Part shown: positions 14,349 through 21,990 of the stretch, one piece after another
Position numbering within the stretch: the first letter of the stretch is position 1
How the letters are laid out: each line of letters begins with the position of its first letter
Assembly: GCA_035575035.1 (NCBI GenBank)
Contig: DATLYH010000103.1
Span: 1 to 22,092, forward strand
DNA: 22,092 nucleotides
Direction of reading: 5' to 3'
Origin: DATLYH01 sp035575035
GTDB taxonomy: Bacteria > Planctomycetota > Planctomycetia > Gemmatales > Gemmataceae
Position numbers and translations under genes: made by a program
Notes under the pieces: generated by a model
Told to the model about the DNA's origin: nothing
Database searches by the model: none
Seen by the model: only the letters and a program-made list of their open reading frames with translations

Positions 14349-16883
14349 ATGCTCGCCGCCACTCGATACCTTTCATCTCGCCCGCCCCAATCCTGGCACC
14401 TCATCCTGGCCGGCTGGGCCCTGACACTCTTCCTGACCGGGCCCACGGCGGCGGCTGTTCCGGTCGATCCCGCCGCCCGCGCCGCGGTGGTCGGCCAGCC
14501 AGTGGCGCTGCAAGTACAACCCGAGGTCATCATTCTGTCGGGGCCGCGTTCCATGCAGCAGGTGGTGGTGACCGGCCGCTATGCCGACGGCTCGGTCCGC
14601 GACCTTACCTCCTTCTGTGAACTGGCCGTCGAAAATGGCGATGTGGCCGCGGTCGGCGCCGATGATCTGGTGCTCCCCCGGCAGAATGGCAACACGACCC
14701 TGCTTGTCCGGGCGGGCGGTCAGGAGGCCCGCGTGCCGGTCACCGTCAAGGACTGCGACCGGCCGCAGCCAATCAGCTTTCGCCATGACCTGATCGCGGC
14801 CCTCAACGTGGGCGGCTGTAATCAGGGGGCTTGCCACGGCACTCCCAGCGGCAAGAATGGCTTCCGCCTCAGTCTGCGCGGCTACGACCCTGCCGCCGAC
14901 TACCTCCAGCTCACCCGTGACGTTTTCGGCCGCCGGACCGAGCGGCATGATCCCGAGTCGAGCCTGATCCTGAAGAAGGCGCTGGGCGGTGTGCCCCACG
15001 AGGGCGGCCAGCGCTTCCATCCCCGCAGCCTGCCGGCCCAGATCATGAGAGATTGGCTGACCGAGGGGCTGCGAGACGACCCGCCCGACCTGCCCGCCCT
15101 GAAGACCATCACCGTCCTGCCCGGCCCGCGTGTCCTCAAGGAGCCGGCGCGGTGGCAGCAGCTGGCGGTATTGGCCCACTTTACCGACGGCAGTGTCCGC
15201 GATGTCACCCGGCTGACCGTCTTTTCGTCCAGCGATAGCGCCATCGCCGACGTTAGCGGCACCGGCCTGGTCGAATTCCAGCAAGCCGGCGAGGTGGCCA
15301 TCCTTTGCCGTTATCTGGAGACGATGCAAGCGGTCCGGCTCACTTACCTGGAGCCGCGCCAGGGCTTTGTCTGGCCCAACCCGCCCGAGCATAACTATGT
15401 CGATCAGCATGTCTTCGCCAAGTTGAAATTGCTCAGCATCCCGCCGTCGGAGTTATGCACCGACCCGGAATTCATCCGCCGTGCCTACCTTGATCTCTGC
15501 GGCATCCTGCCAACGCCCGACGAGGTGAGGGCCTTCCTCGCCGACGCAAGCAAGGACAAGCGGGCCAAACTGATCGATGCCCTGCTGGAGCGGCCCGAAT
15601 ATGCCGACTTCTGGACGCTGAAGTGGTCCGACGTGCTCCGCTCCAGCCGCAAGAGCATCCAGCTCAAGGGGACGCATGTCTTCCAGCAATGGCTGCGCAC
15701 CCAGATCAGCCGGAACGTGCCGTTCGACCAAGTGGTGCGCGAACTGTTGACGGCCAGCGGCAGCACCTTCGCCAACCCGCCGGCCAACTATTATCGGATC
15801 GCCCGCGACCCGACCAGCCTGGCAGAGACGACGGCCCAGCTGTTCTTCGGCGTCCGCATGCAGTGCGCCAAGTGCCACAACCACCCGTTCGAGAAATGGA
15901 CCCAGGACGACTACTACAGCCTGGCCGCTTTCTTCGCTCGGGTAAGGCAGAAGCGGGACCCCGTGGAGCCGGGCGAGGGCCGGCAGGCGCAGGGAGCCTC
16001 CGAGGTGATCTATACCGAGCGCAGCGGCGAGGTGACGCAGCCGCGCACCAACAAGGTAATGCCGCCCAAGATCATGGGCTTACCGCCGCCGCCAATCCCG
16101 CCCGGCAAGGACCGCCGCGAGGTGCTGGCCGACGCCATCACCGCCCCCGACAACCCGTTCTTCGCCCGATCGGTCGTCAACCGCATCTGGTATCACCTTA
16201 ACGGCCGGGGCATTGTCGATCCGGTCGATGACTTCCGTGACTCCAACCCGTCGGCCAACGACGAATTGCTCGACGCGCTGGCGAAGGACTTCGTCGCCCA
16301 CCATTTCGATGTCAAGCACCTGATCCGGGTAATCATGAACTCGCGGACCTATCAGCTCAGCGCCGAGAGCAACGAGTTCAACAAGGACGACAGCAAGTAC
16401 TTCTCGCACGCTGTGGCCCGGCTATTGACGGCGGAGCAGCTGCTCGACGCCATTTGTGCGGTAACCGAGGTGCCGGAGAAGTACCCCGGACTCCCGCCGG
16501 GCACACGGGCAGTGCAGTTGCCCGACGGCGAGGTCAACCACCCGTTCCTGAAGACATTCGGCCAACCGGCCCGCGAACTGGCCTGCGAGTGCGAGCGCGA
16601 GGGGGACAGCAACCTGGCCCAGGCGCTGCAGCTGATCAACGGGCCGACGGTCAACGAGAAACTGCGTCACCCGAAGAACCGCATCGGCCGGCTGCTGGAG
16701 AAGAAGCTGCCCGACGTGGAGGTGCTGACCGAGTTGTATCTGGCGACCCTATCTCGCCCGCCGGCAGACGATGAGGTGAAACTGTTCCTGGGCCACGTCA
16801 ACGCCGCCATGGACAAGCGCAAGGCGTGGGAAGACGTCCAGTGGTCGCTCTTGAACGCCAAGGAGTTCCTGTTCCGGCATTGA
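14349..16883 (+). CDS. Secreted planctomycete protein with Ig-like (BIG2) domains and DUF1549/DUF1553
   Basis: The 844-residue product has an N-terminal signal segment (HLILAGWALTLFLTGPTAAA). Two bacterial Ig-like modules follow, each with the signature YADGSVRDLTSF near 77-88 and HFTDGSVRDVTRL near 277-289. Between them is C157-N-Q-G-A-C162-H, a cytochrome-like cysteine cluster. DUF1549 begins near 360 (PEHNYVDQHVFAKL) and contains C506-A-K-C509-H510 in FFGVRMQCAKCHNHPFEKW, a CxxCH motif that may hold haem c. DUF1553 runs from about 590 to the end (ADAITAPDNPFFARSVVNRI, QALQLINGPTVNEKL). This architecture is abundant in planctomycetes, usually next to a DUF1501 gene, which is not present here. 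Function is unproven; extracellular redox or polysaccharide-related roles have been suggested. A strong terminator follows 29 bp downstream, so the gene is probably monocistronic. Confidence 0.92.
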   Translation: MLAATRYLSSRPPQSWHLILAGWALTLFLTGPTAAAVPVDPAARAAVVGQPVALQVQPEVIILSGPRSMQQVVVTGRYADGSVRDLTSFCELAVENGDVAAVGADDLVLPRQNGNTTLLVRAGGQEARVPVTVKDCDRPQPISFRHDLIAALNVGGCNQGACHGTPSGKNGFRLSLRGYDPAADYLQLTRDVFGRRTERHDPESSLILKKALGGVPHEGGQRFHPRSLPAQIMRDWLTEGLRDDPPDLPALKTITVLPGPRVLKEPARWQQLAVLAHFTDGSVRDVTRLTVFSSSDSAIADVSGTGLVEFQQAGEVAILCRYLETMQAVRLTYLEPRQGFVWPNPPEHNYVDQHVFAKLKLLSIPPSELCTDPEFIRRAYLDLCGILPTPDEVRAFLADASKDKRAKLIDALLERPEYADFWTLKWSDVLRSSRKSIQLKGTHVFQQWLRTQISRNVPFDQVVRELLTASGSTFANPPANYYRIARDPTSLAETTAQLFFGVRMQCAKCHNHPFEKWTQDDYYSLAAFFARVRQKRDPVEPGEGRQAQGASEVIYTERSGEVTQPRTNKVMPPKIMGLPPPPIPPGKDRREVLADAITAPDNPFFARSVVNRIWYHLNGRGIVDPVDDFRDSNPSANDELLDALAKDFVAHHFDVKHLIRVIMNSRTYQLSAESNEFNKDDSKYFSHAVARLLTAEQLLDAICAVTEVPEKYPGLPPGTRAVQLPDGEVNHPFLKTFGQPARELACECEREGDSNLAQALQLINGPTVNEKLRHPKNRIGRLLEKKLPDVEVLTELYLATLSRPPADDEVKLFLGHVNAAMDKRKAWEDVQWSLLNAKEFLFRH

Positions 16884-16912
16884 GAGACGGGACAAGTTAG
16901 CCAAACTTACCG

Positions 16913-16947
16913 AGGACACGAGCCATCGGGCTCGTGTCCTTTTTGTT
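16913..16947 (+). terminator. Strong Rho-independent terminator
   Basis: AGGACACGAGCC (16913-16924) pairs perfectly with GGCTCGTGTCCT (16929-16940) around the tetraloop ATCG, and a T run follows (TTTTTGTTT). It is 29 bp past the DUF1549/DUF1553 stop codon and ends that transcript. Confidence 0.93.
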
Positions 16948-17505
16948 TCCGGTTACAAGCTTGACGCAGCAGCCCCCTGGAAGAACAATCCGGCATTGTA
17001 CTCCCTAACCAGCTGATGGCTGTTGGCCGGGACAATGGCGGTGGTCCTGGGAGGATGGGCCGGATGCTCACGCGGGGAGGATGAGGGACCGCCTTCACCA
17101 AACTTGTTCTTACCTTGCCTCGGCATAAGCTATCCGGGTAGGTCATTCGGACCGCTCGGACGGCCCCAGGCCTCCACAGGACCGCCGGTTGCGACAAACG
17201 GTCAGGCGCAAAACATACTCCAGCTGTCCTATTAAGGTACATTGCGCGGGACTAACTTCCCTCCGGTGGCCGAACGATGCCATTATCCTATCATTCTGCC
17301 CAGGATATCGTCGCTTCCCTGCGGACTACCGGCAACGACCTGGTGCTGCGTTACCTCCGATCAACGGTTGCTTCGCGCGGCACCAGCGAAAGGGCTGCTG
17401 ACGTTCGATCCCGCAACGCAGACCCAGACCGACCTGCATATCCTGATGGTACCATGAACGAACTCGGAGCAAGTGCAAGTCGGCGATTTGAAGGAGAGGC
17501 AACTC
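16948..17505. other. Gene-poor intergenic stretch
   Basis: About 560 bp with only short open frames of no recognisable family. One frame (17035-17235) starts like a lipoprotein (GGWAGCSRGED) but then loses protein-like character and has no ribosome binding site. I find no repeat or clear promoter; the promoter of the following membrane protein gene should lie here. Confidence 0.5.
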
Positions 17506-18225
17506 GTGTCCGCGACTCCGGATGACATGACCGCATCCCGCCCAGGGCTATCCTGGAAGCGCGGGACGTTGGCGGCCGTCCTGGTGCTGGGCATCGTCGG
17601 CTTCTACGCCCTGGGCTTGCAGCAATACCTATCGTGGGATTACATCCACGGCAATGTCGAGAGGTGGCAGGCGCAGGTCCGGCAGAACCTGCTCGCTGCC
17701 GTGGTGATCTTCTTCGTCGTCTACGTGGCGGTCACCGCTCTGTCGTTGCCCGCGGCAACCGCCCTCTCGCTGCTGGCCGGGGCGCTGTTCGGCCGCTGGC
17801 TCGGCACCGCCGTCGTCAGCGCGGCTGCGACCCTCGGCGCGACCCTGGCCTTCCTCAGCAGCCGTTATCTCTTCCGCGATTTGGTGCAGCGGCGGTGGGG
17901 CGATCGGCTCCGGCCCCTCAACGAGGGGATCCAGAAGGACGGAGCCTACTACCTGTTTTTGCTCCGGCTGGTCCCGCTCTTCCCTTTCTTTCTGATCAAC
18001 CTCGGCATGGGCTTGACGCCGATGCGCGTCAGGACGTTCGCCTGGGTGAGTTGGCTTGGGATGCTGCCGGGCACGTTCCTGTATCTTCACACCGGCGACC
18101 TTCTGTCCTCTCTCGATTCACCCCGGGAAGTGTTCTCACCGGGCGTGCTCATTTCGCTGGCCCTGTTGGGAATCGTACCGCTGGCCCTGCGGCAACTGAT
18201 ACGGTGGCGGAACCGAACGCCCTGA
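17506..18225 (+). CDS. TVP38/TMEM64 (VTT/DedA-like) membrane protein
   Basis: The 239-residue product has about five to six hydrophobic segments, beginning with LAAVLVLGIVGFYALGL. It carries the two re-entrant-loop signatures of the VTT fold: SLPAATALSLLAGALFG followed by a Gly/Ala-rich helix, and FLLRLVPLFPFFLINLGMG with WVSWLGMLPGTFLYLHTG. Family members lie in the cytoplasmic membrane; proposed roles are lipid scrambling or flipping and membrane homeostasis, and none can be assigned from sequence. The GTG at 17506 is preferred because GGAGAGG lies 6 nt upstream. An upstream GTG (17473) lacks such a site, and ATG 17527 would also preserve the first membrane helix. It is convergent with the next gene, with 29 bp between their stops. 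Confidence 0.87.
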   Translation: MSATPDDMTASRPGLSWKRGTLAAVLVLGIVGFYALGLQQYLSWDYIHGNVERWQAQVRQNLLAAVVIFFVVYVAVTALSLPAATALSLLAGALFGRWLGTAVVSAAATLGATLAFLSSRYLFRDLVQRRWGDRLRPLNEGIQKDGAYYLFLLRLVPLFPFFLINLGMGLTPMRVRTFAWVSWLGMLPGTFLYLHTGDLLSSLDSPREVFSPGVLISLALLGIVPLALRQLIRWRNRTP

Positions 18226-18254
18226 CTGGGAAGGGCGACCGCACCAAGGCAGCA

Positions 18255-18788
18255 TCAGTCCTCGCGAAGGGCCGGCGGTTCGTTCTCCGGTTCGGGCAGG
18301 GCAAGCGCCCAGGGATCGAGCGGCTCTGCGGCAAGTTGCTTGAGGAGGCCGGCCACGGCAGGGACCTCTTCGGGCACCGCGGGGACGGTGATGTCGGCGA
18401 GAACAGCCTGCGGGTCGGGAACCTCGACGGCGGGGGTGTAGTCCTCCAGCGGCTTCTCAACGTCGAGCGGTTGCCAGTCGAGGCCGCCTTGCCCCCCATA
18501 GCGCCGGCTAATGCGGCGCAGCACCGCCTCGCTGGTGTCGGCATTCAGGCTGGCCGCGTCGGCCCGGACACGCCGCTCTGCGTCGTTGATCACCTCCCGG
18601 GCCCAGTTGATGTCCTCCAGGGCGATCCGGCTCTGCTGCTTGCGTGCCCAGATGACGCGCCGGGCCCAGTTGGCCTCAATCTCTTCTCGGTCCGCGTCCT
18701 TGTCTACCCCCAGCAACAGGAAGGGGCCGATCTGCTCGCGCGGCAAGGGCGCCAGCTCCAGAATGACGGGCTCTTGGTTATTGGCCAT
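18255..18788 (-). CDS. Small protein with degenerate J-like N-terminal domain
   Basis: This 177-residue protein is not a named family to me. Residues 20-85 have the helical spacing of a DnaJ J-domain (PFLLLGVDKDADREEIEANW, then ALEDINWAREVINDAERRVR), but the HPD tripeptide needed to stimulate DnaK is absent (RRVIWARKQQ occupies that place). The rest is acidic, Pro-rich and probably disordered (DYTPAVEVPDPQAVLADITV). No signal peptide, so cytoplasmic. It follows the TPR-like fragment on the same strand with 65 bp between, most of it a large hairpin. GAGGAAA lies about 11 nt before the ATG. A regulatory or scaffolding J-like role is a guess. Confidence 0.7.
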   Translation of the reverse strand: MANNQEPVILELAPLPREQIGPFLLLGVDKDADREEIEANWARRVIWARKQQSRIALEDINWAREVINDAERRVRADAASLNADTSEAVLRRISRRYGGQGGLDWQPLDVEKPLEDYTPAVEVPDPQAVLADITVPAVPEEVPAVAGLLKQLAAEPLDPWALALPEPENEPPALRED

Positions 18789-18800
18789 CTCGCTTTCCTC

Positions 18801-18854
18801 GTCCGTAGTCCGTAGTCCGTAGCAAGGGGTGGCTACGGACTACGGACTACGGAC
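18801..18854. repeat. 23-bp perfect inverted repeat built of GTCCGTA units
   Basis: The left arm (18801-18823) is three copies of GTCCGTA plus GC. The right arm (18832-18854) is its exact reverse complement, with an 8-nt loop AAGGGGTG. The right end overlaps the TAG stop of the TPR-like gene and the left end is 12 bp from the start codon of the J-like gene. In RNA it would form a 23-bp hairpin filling the spacer. There is no T run, so simple intrinsic termination is not indicated. Confidence 0.92.
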
Positions 18855-19465
18855 TAAGCACCCATCTCACGGCATACGTCGATCTTGCGGTCAATGTGCG
18901 CGATCAGCTCGCGAATGGTGCAACGGTGCTCTTCATGAGTGATCAACGGCAGGCACTTGATGACGAGCCGCTGTAGTCGCAGGAACTCGCGTTGCAGGTC
19001 GTGCATCACCTCGCGCACGGCCGGCCAGTTGACCTGCTGGTAGCTCGGCACGTCGCGCACCTGATCGATGACCTTGTTCAGCTGGTCGGTCAGCTGGTTG
19101 CAGAAATTCCCCATCAGCGGGATGAGGGCCACGGCCCGTTCCTCGACCCGGGCGTTATGCGGATGGCGCTTGCGGATGCGCTCGATCTCGGTCAGCATCC
19201 GGTCGAGGTCGCCCAGTCCCTTGACCTCGATCAGGTCCAGTTCGTGCAGTTCGTACTGCACCTCACCCGGCTTCAGCTCGCGGAGTTGCTGCAACACCCG
19301 GCGAGCGTCCTGCGGCCGCCGGACGTGGTTGTACAGATAGAACAGCCGTTCCAGCGTGTCGGGGAGGGCTGCCGGAGACGCTGGCCCAGGCGGGGTTCCT
19401 CTTCGACATCCCGGAGCGGTATACCCCGGAGAGTCGCGAGGTACCGACGGCGGCGGAGGTGGCAC
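18854..19465 (-). CDS. C-terminal fragment of a TPR-like helical protein (probably 5'-truncated)
   Basis: The open frame gives 203 residues. From about residue 34 (LPDTLERLFYLYNHVRRPQD) it is consistently helical and soluble. It has a TPR-like pair (ARRVLQQLRELKPGEVQYEL) followed by IERIRKRHPHNARVEERAVA and a C-terminal helical bundle ending KIDVCREMGA. Residues 1-33 are low-complexity Pro-rich sequence antisense to a glycosyltransferase relic and are unlikely to be real. The homology-like part starts in the middle of a repeat domain with no start codon or ribosome binding site. I therefore read the gene as having lost its 5' part at a rearrangement near 19366. I do not recognise the full-length parent. 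It precedes the J-like gene and may once have been its operon partner. Confidence 0.55.
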   Translation of the reverse strand: MPPPPPSVPRDSPGYTAPGCRRGTPPGPASPAALPDTLERLFYLYNHVRRPQDARRVLQQLRELKPGEVQYELHELDLIEVKGLGDLDRMLTEIERIRKRHPHNARVEERAVALIPLMGNFCNQLTDQLNKVIDQVRDVPSYQQVNWPAVREVMHDLQREFLRLQRLVIKCLPLITHEEHRCTIRELIAHIDRKIDVCREMGA

Positions 19466-19613
19466 CGTGGGTGGAGACGATCCTGCGGCTGTGGGATGAT
19501 CCGGCGTTCTACGAGGGCGAGCGGCAGCGCTGCAGGCGGCGGAGGCCTGGCGACCGGAGAAACTGGCCGAGGATTACGAGGCGTTCTTCAGCCAGGTCCT
19601 CACCTCTGCCTGA
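19366..19613 (+). pseudogene. C-terminal tail of a glycosyltransferase, frameshifted
   Basis: The plus strand reads GLPETLAQAGFLFDIPERYT then EVAPWVETILRLWDDPAFYE in one frame. After about 19530 the next frame continues LQAAEAWRPEKLAEDYEAFF and SQVLTSA to a TGA at 19611. This is the end of a GT4-type glycosyltransferase (the conserved LPE-x-x-x-x-A-G acceptor region, then the closing helices). Everything upstream is missing, since the sequence switches to the minus-strand TPR-like gene at 19366. The loss of the 5' part and the internal frameshift make it a relic. Confidence 0.65.
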
Positions 19614-19681
19614 TTCGACTCTTTGCCAGGAAAGATACAATAAGGATAAAATACGTAAACAACAAATAATTGGAATTGATC

Positions 19682-19713
19682 TTGACAGCACGTGGGGGTG
19701 ACAGCAATATAGT
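19682..19713 (+). promoter_or_regulatory. Promoter-like sequence in an AT-richer segment
   Basis: A consensus TTGACA (19682-19687) is followed by TATAGT (19708-19713), with a spacing of 20 bp, longer than ideal. Another pair, TTGCCA (19623-19628) and TAAAAT (19647-19652), spaced 18 bp, lies just upstream. The segment 19614-19850 is clearly richer in A and T than its surroundings and holds no gene of protein-like character. Confidence 0.3.
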
Positions 19714-19758
19714 ACCCAAACTTTTTCCTGATCTATCGGGGCGAAGAAGCCTTACTAG

Positions 19759-19786
19759 AGTAGCTTTTCCCTTCTAGCTACTTTTT
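19759..19786 (+). terminator. Possible Rho-independent terminator
   Basis: AGTAGCT (19759-19765) pairs with AGCTACT (19776-19782) around a 10-nt pyrimidine loop and is followed by a run of T. It lies about 50 bp past the promoter-like site, so the two could bound a short RNA, or it could be the old terminator of the glycosyltransferase. Confidence 0.4.
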
Positions 19787-19852
19787 CGCAATTTACAAAT
19801 TCGTACCGCTATCGGGCATAAACAACACTGGATGTTCTTCAGAAAGGAGGTT

Positions 19853-19929
19853 GAGACTGTTTCATAACCTCGTTTAGCCCTTGCCAGACAAGGGTTTGCG
19901 GCGTGGAACCAGGGTTTTGAAACAGTCTC
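19853..19929. mobile_element. 77-bp MITE-like element with inverted termini
   Basis: GAGACTGTTTC at 19853-19863 and its exact complement GAAACAGTCTC at 19919-19929 bound the element. Similarity extends inward to about 17 bp with one mismatch (TAACC versus AAACC). An internal hairpin (CCCTTG/CAAGGG) lies near 19878. Termini of this type are found on IS elements and their non-autonomous derivatives. There is no transposase and no clear target duplication. The element ends 7 bp before the surface-protein start codon. Confidence 0.5.
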
Positions 19930-19936
19930 TAGGCCC

Positions 19937-20407
19937 ATGTCCCACCATTTTGACTCGGGGCCTGATCGATCAGTTCGGAAGGTACTCCGCCGCTGGGTGC
20001 AGACCGTGCCGCTGTCGCTGGTTGGTGCGCGGGGTCCGCGGCCTGCGCCGCGCCGACCGCGGCGTCCCCCGGGCTTTGAGGCGCTGGAAGATCGGCTGCC
20101 CCCTGGCTCCCTGTTCAGCCTGCTGTTGGGCGGAACCGCCTTCGCAATCGGAGCGGAGAACCTGGAAGGAACCGCGCTGACCGCGGGACTGGAAACCGAG
20201 GGGAACGGGAATAAAGGGGTGTCGGACCTCGCTCGGCCGGAGGACGACAGCCTTATCCCTGTCGGTCGGACTGTTGCCCGATACGGGGGCGGCGCCGGAC
20301 CACCACCAGACCGCCTCCGGAGCCCCTGCGACCTCCGAACCCTTCCCTCCATCGCAGGCAGTCGATACACTCCACGACGAACTACGTTCGGGGTTGGTGG
20401 AAGCTAA
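19937..20407 (+). CDS. N-terminal part of a planctomycete surface protein (LEDR signature), frameshifted from its body
   Basis: The frame of 156 codons starts with a basic segment and F47-EALEDRLPPG-S58, followed by a hydrophobic stretch (LFSLLLGGTAFAIG). The FEALEDRL signature near the N-terminus is common in large exported proteins of planctomycetes. After about residue 110 (DDSLIPVGRTV) the frame becomes Pro/Arg-rich and unlike a natural protein. The frame one base away continues convincingly as LLPDTGAAPDHHQTASGAPA, the beginning of the next entry. I therefore believe 19937 is the true start of one gene of about 650 codons with a frameshift between 20240 and 20290. ATG 19937 has no clear Shine-Dalgarno sequence and lies just after the MITE-like element. 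Confidence 0.6.
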   Translation: MSHHFDSGPDRSVRKVLRRWVQTVPLSLVGARGPRPAPRRPRRPPGFEALEDRLPPGSLFSLLLGGTAFAIGAENLEGTALTAGLETEGNGNKGVSDLARPEDDSLIPVGRTVARYGGGAGPPPDRLRSPCDLRTLPSIAGSRYTPRRTTFGVGGS

Positions 20408-21890
20408 CCTCCTTTCAACGATGCTCTCCTGCGATGACCTGCTGGGCTTCGACGGGCCGGCTCCGCCCGCCGGGCTGCTCGGAAGCCAGCCTCCCGACGC
20501 GCTGCCAAGCGACGCAATGACGACGGCCGGCGGGGAGGCCGGGGCCAGCCTTATTGGGGGCGCAGCGGCCACTGCCGTGGTTGCGCCGCGCTCCCACGGC
20601 GCGATCACCCCTCTGTCCCTGGATAGGCCCACGGGAGGTCCTGCGCCTGGCTCGCCAGGCGGTGAAAGCAGCCGGGCAGGCGGCGGAAAGGAGGCGGCTT
20701 CGCCCATTGCCTCTAACGGCGGTGTGGCTGCCCCCGTGTACGGCAGTCGAGCCGGTGAAGAAGGTGGCTCGTTCGTGGCTTCCTCAACCTCCTCGTGTGA
20801 TTTGGGCGGCGGCGACCCCGCTTATGATACCTACCTGGCTGCCGTTGATGAGGCGAACCAGGTTTATGAGGATGCGGTGATGTCTGCCGTGGCGGATCGC
20901 GACGCCGCCTTCGCCGCGGCCGCGTCCGCCGCCCAGTCGGCGGCGGACGGGGCTTTCACCACGTATCAGGATTCGAGTTCCGCAGCCTACCAGACCTATC
21001 TATCAGCGGAAGCATCGGCCCGGGCGACCTACGATGCCGCCGTGCAGGCCGCGGACGAGGCGTTTGCAGATGCGCTTTTGGAAGCGGCCGATGACTATTT
21101 CGCCGCCGGAGGGGTCGAAGGGCCAGCAGATGGCGATCTCACCCCCGAGCAAGAGCAAGCCCTGGACGACTACTTGGTCAGCCTGAATGCGGCCACGGAC
21201 GCTTGGGTCAGCGCTGAAGAGGCTGCGTGGAGCACGTATGTTGCTGCCGAGGCGTCCGCGTGGGCAACTTACGTATCAGCCGAAGACTCCGCGTGGACAA
21301 CCTACCTGAGTTCCATGGCTAACATCCAAGCCAACCTCACGTCGGCGGAACAGGCGGCGGAGGCGAACCTCGACAGCGCCGTCGATGCGGCCCTCGCCAA
21401 TTGGCAGTCGAGCGAGGCGACGGCCTGGAACGACTACCAGGCGGCGGCGCCCGAGAACCCTTGCCCACGTATTACCGACCCCCCGGCAGTAGGAATCCCT
21501 CCGGGGAACGGCTTCGTCTTGCAGGTCCAAGACCGGCCCCAGTTAGCCCAGCGGGAGCAGCCACGGCGAACGACAAGGGGCATCATCAAGCTAAATCCCG
21601 GGGCCGGATCCAGGAAGGAGGGGACCGAGATCGAGCTCCAAGTGAGCGCCATGGATCCGAACACAGCATTGGAGGTCGATTTTAACGGGGACGAGGTCAC
21701 AATCGTCGGCAACGCCACGACGGACGCAAACGGAAAGGCCACGTTCAAGATCAAGCTGAAGAAGGATTACCCGAAACTCTTCGGGATAGATCGGTTTGGG
21801 AACCCCATTGGCTACACCATCCGAGTGAAAAGTGGGGCGGGGGCGAGCGCACGGTTCGCCTACGAGGTCTACCAAGCTATCAAAGATTGA
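20274..21890 (+). CDS. Surface protein body with alanine-rich 11-residue repeats and C-terminal beta-sandwich
   Basis: This is the main part (538 codons from a TTG) of the frameshifted surface protein. Residues 1-175 are low-complexity, rich in Gly, Ala, Pro and Ser. Residues 180-395 are an Ala-rich helical region. It has clear 11-residue periodicity, for example SAEEAAWSTYV, AAEASAWATYV and SAEDSAWTTYL in direct succession, with Trp and Tyr at fixed places. Hendecads of this kind favour right-handed coiled coils. The last 110 residues (GIIKLNPGAGSRKEGTEIEL, DANGKATFKIKLKKD) look like an Ig-like beta-sandwich. No ribosome binding site precedes the TTG, and the export signature is in the upstream frame, so this is unlikely to be an independent gene. 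Function unknown; a cell-envelope filament or stalk is one possibility. Confidence 0.65.
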   Translation: MPDTGAAPDHHQTASGAPATSEPFPPSQAVDTLHDELRSGLVEANLLSTMLSCDDLLGFDGPAPPAGLLGSQPPDALPSDAMTTAGGEAGASLIGGAAATAVVAPRSHGAITPLSLDRPTGGPAPGSPGGESSRAGGGKEAASPIASNGGVAAPVYGSRAGEEGGSFVASSTSSCDLGGGDPAYDTYLAAVDEANQVYEDAVMSAVADRDAAFAAAASAAQSAADGAFTTYQDSSSAAYQTYLSAEASARATYDAAVQAADEAFADALLEAADDYFAAGGVEGPADGDLTPEQEQALDDYLVSLNAATDAWVSAEEAAWSTYVAAEASAWATYVSAEDSAWTTYLSSMANIQANLTSAEQAAEANLDSAVDAALANWQSSEATAWNDYQAAAPENPCPRITDPPAVGIPPGNGFVLQVQDRPQLAQREQPRRTTRGIIKLNPGAGSRKEGTEIELQVSAMDPNTALEVDFNGDEVTIVGNATTDANGKATFKIKLKKDYPKLFGIDRFGNPIGYTIRVKSGAGASARFAYEVYQAIKD

Positions 21891-21990
21891 GCCCCGAGGA
21901 AGTAGGGGGATGGCGAGCGGGTGGAAATAGCTCGGGGGATAGCCCTCCCCGGTCATTCCCTCGCCGCTCCCCCTGGAGTCGGCGCCAGCC

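Noticed and set aside
14373..15410. 345-codon minus-strand frame inside the DUF1549/DUF1553 gene
   Set aside because: Shadow of a strongly supported gene; no start context or recognisable domain.
17035..17235. Small lipoprotein-like open frame
   Set aside because: It has a cysteine after a short hydrophobic start, but no ribosome binding site and no protein-like continuation.
17634..18815. 393-codon plus-strand frame through the VTT gene and the J-like gene
   Set aside because: Overlaps two better supported genes in other frames and has Arg/Pro-rich shadow composition.
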